DNA of 34,592 bases from Lachnospiraceae bacterium (GTDB lineage: Bacteria; Bacillota; Clostridia; Lachnospirales; Lachnospiraceae): assembly GCA_015057955.1 (NCBI GenBank), contig SVDE01000014.1:1-34592 (forward strand), given 5' to 3'. A program made the position numbers and the translations under genes. Positions 34,258 through 34,592 of this stretch are shown in pieces. The notes beneath the pieces are model-generated. The model saw nothing but the letters and a program-made list of their open reading frames with translations. It had not been told where the DNA came from and ran no database searches. Position 1 is the stretch's first letter; each line of letters starts with the position of its first letter.

Positions 34258-34592
34258 ATGGATCTTTTTGAATATGCACACAACAATAAATTAAAGCAGG
34301 AGGCCCCTCTGGCATACCGGATCAGGCCGCGTACGCTGGACGAGATCAAAGGCCAGAAACACATACTGGCTGAAGGAAGCCAGCTGTACAGGTCCATTCA
34401 GGCGGACAGGCTTTCTTCTGTCATATTTTTCGGACCGTCGGGAACGGGCAAGACGACACTTGCGCGGGTGATAGCAAATACGACATCAGCCGAATTCAAG
34501 CAGCTGAACGCGACAGTTGCCGGCAAAAAGGACATGGTCGAAGTCGTCGAGAATGCCAAGATGATCTCCGGCGCATACGGGCGCAAGACCAT
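34258..34592 (+). CDS. rarA: RarA/MgsA-type AAA+ ATPase (partial, N-terminus)
   Basis: The gene starts at an ATG that directly follows the gltA stop (TAAATG) and runs off the right edge, so only about 111 residues are visible and the track omits it. The N-terminus MDLFEYAHNNKLKQEAPLAY is followed by RIRPRTLDEIKGQKHIL and the Walker A loop FFGPSGTGKTTLARVIA, the pattern of replication-associated recombination protein A. This clamp-loader-like ATPase acts at stalled replication forks. RuvB is less likely given the EYAH opening. AAGAAGAGA at the gltA end may serve as its ribosome binding site. Confidence 0.88.
   Translation, partial: MDLFEYAHNNKLKQEAPLAYRIRPRTLDEIKGQKHILAEGSQLYRSIQADRLSSVIFFGPSGTGKTTLARVIANTTSAEFKQLNATVAGKKDMVEVVENAKMISGAYGRKT

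Noticed and set aside
1-34592. CRISPR arrays, insertion sequences, prophage or toxin-antitoxin modules
   Set aside because: I saw no repeat-spacer pattern, transposase, integrase or paired small toxin genes.

Overview
The window reads as a chromosomal segment of a low-to-mid GC Gram-positive Clostridia, most likely a Lachnospiraceae-type anaerobe. This placement is inferred from gene content and has not been tested by a search. Supporting signs are AGGAGG-type ribosome binding sites, TTGACA-N17-TATAAT promoters, an L10 leader, FMN and lysine riboswitches with intrinsic terminators, a GlgC/GlgD pair and a diaminopimelate-dehydrogenase lysine pathway. I saw no tRNA, rRNA, CRISPR array, insertion sequence or phage gene. 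All genes look intact except the two cut by the window edges (glgD on the left, a rarA-like gene on the right).

Layout. (1) 1-5.8 kb, minus strand: glycogen operon glgB-glgP-glgC-glgD, joined by 4-base ATGA overlaps at glgB/glgP and glgC/glgD. (2) 5.9-13.7 kb, plus strand: a long tightly packed run from a strong promoter divergent from glg. It starts with a serine-palmitoyltransferase-like alpha-oxoamine synthase and a short-chain reductase. Two unrecognised membrane proteins follow, then the c-di-AMP synthase module cdaA-cdaR, then galE and a polyprenyl-phosphate sugar-1-phosphate transferase. (3) 13.7-25.1 kb: the classic translation/transcription block rpmG-secE-nusG-rplK-rplA, L10 leader-rplJ-rplL, then rpoB-rpoC. 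The rplL terminator separates rpoBC from rplJL, and rpoBC has its own promoter and a structured leader. (4) 25.1-26.1 kb: FMN riboswitch and a RibU-like riboflavin transporter S component. (5) 26.1-32.3 kb: lysine riboswitch followed by dapA-dapB-ddh-lysA, which covers every step from aspartate semialdehyde to lysine. It continues into a UbiX-family gene and a strongly altered EPSP-synthase-like gene. (6) 32.4-34.6 kb: a small convergent membrane-protein gene, citrate synthase, and the start of a rarA/mgsA AAA+ ATPase.

The two most interesting points are as follows. First, an SPT-like plus ketoreductase-like pair suggests a sphingoid-base-like lipid pathway in a Firmicute, at the head of the run that makes c-di-AMP. 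Second, the AroA-family protein has lost or changed many EPSP-synthase active-site residues (equivalents of E. coli K22, G96, R100, R124, E341 and K411) yet keeps the fold signature, and it sits beside UbiX in a lysine-controlled operon. Both are inferences from sequence and need database and biochemical tests.
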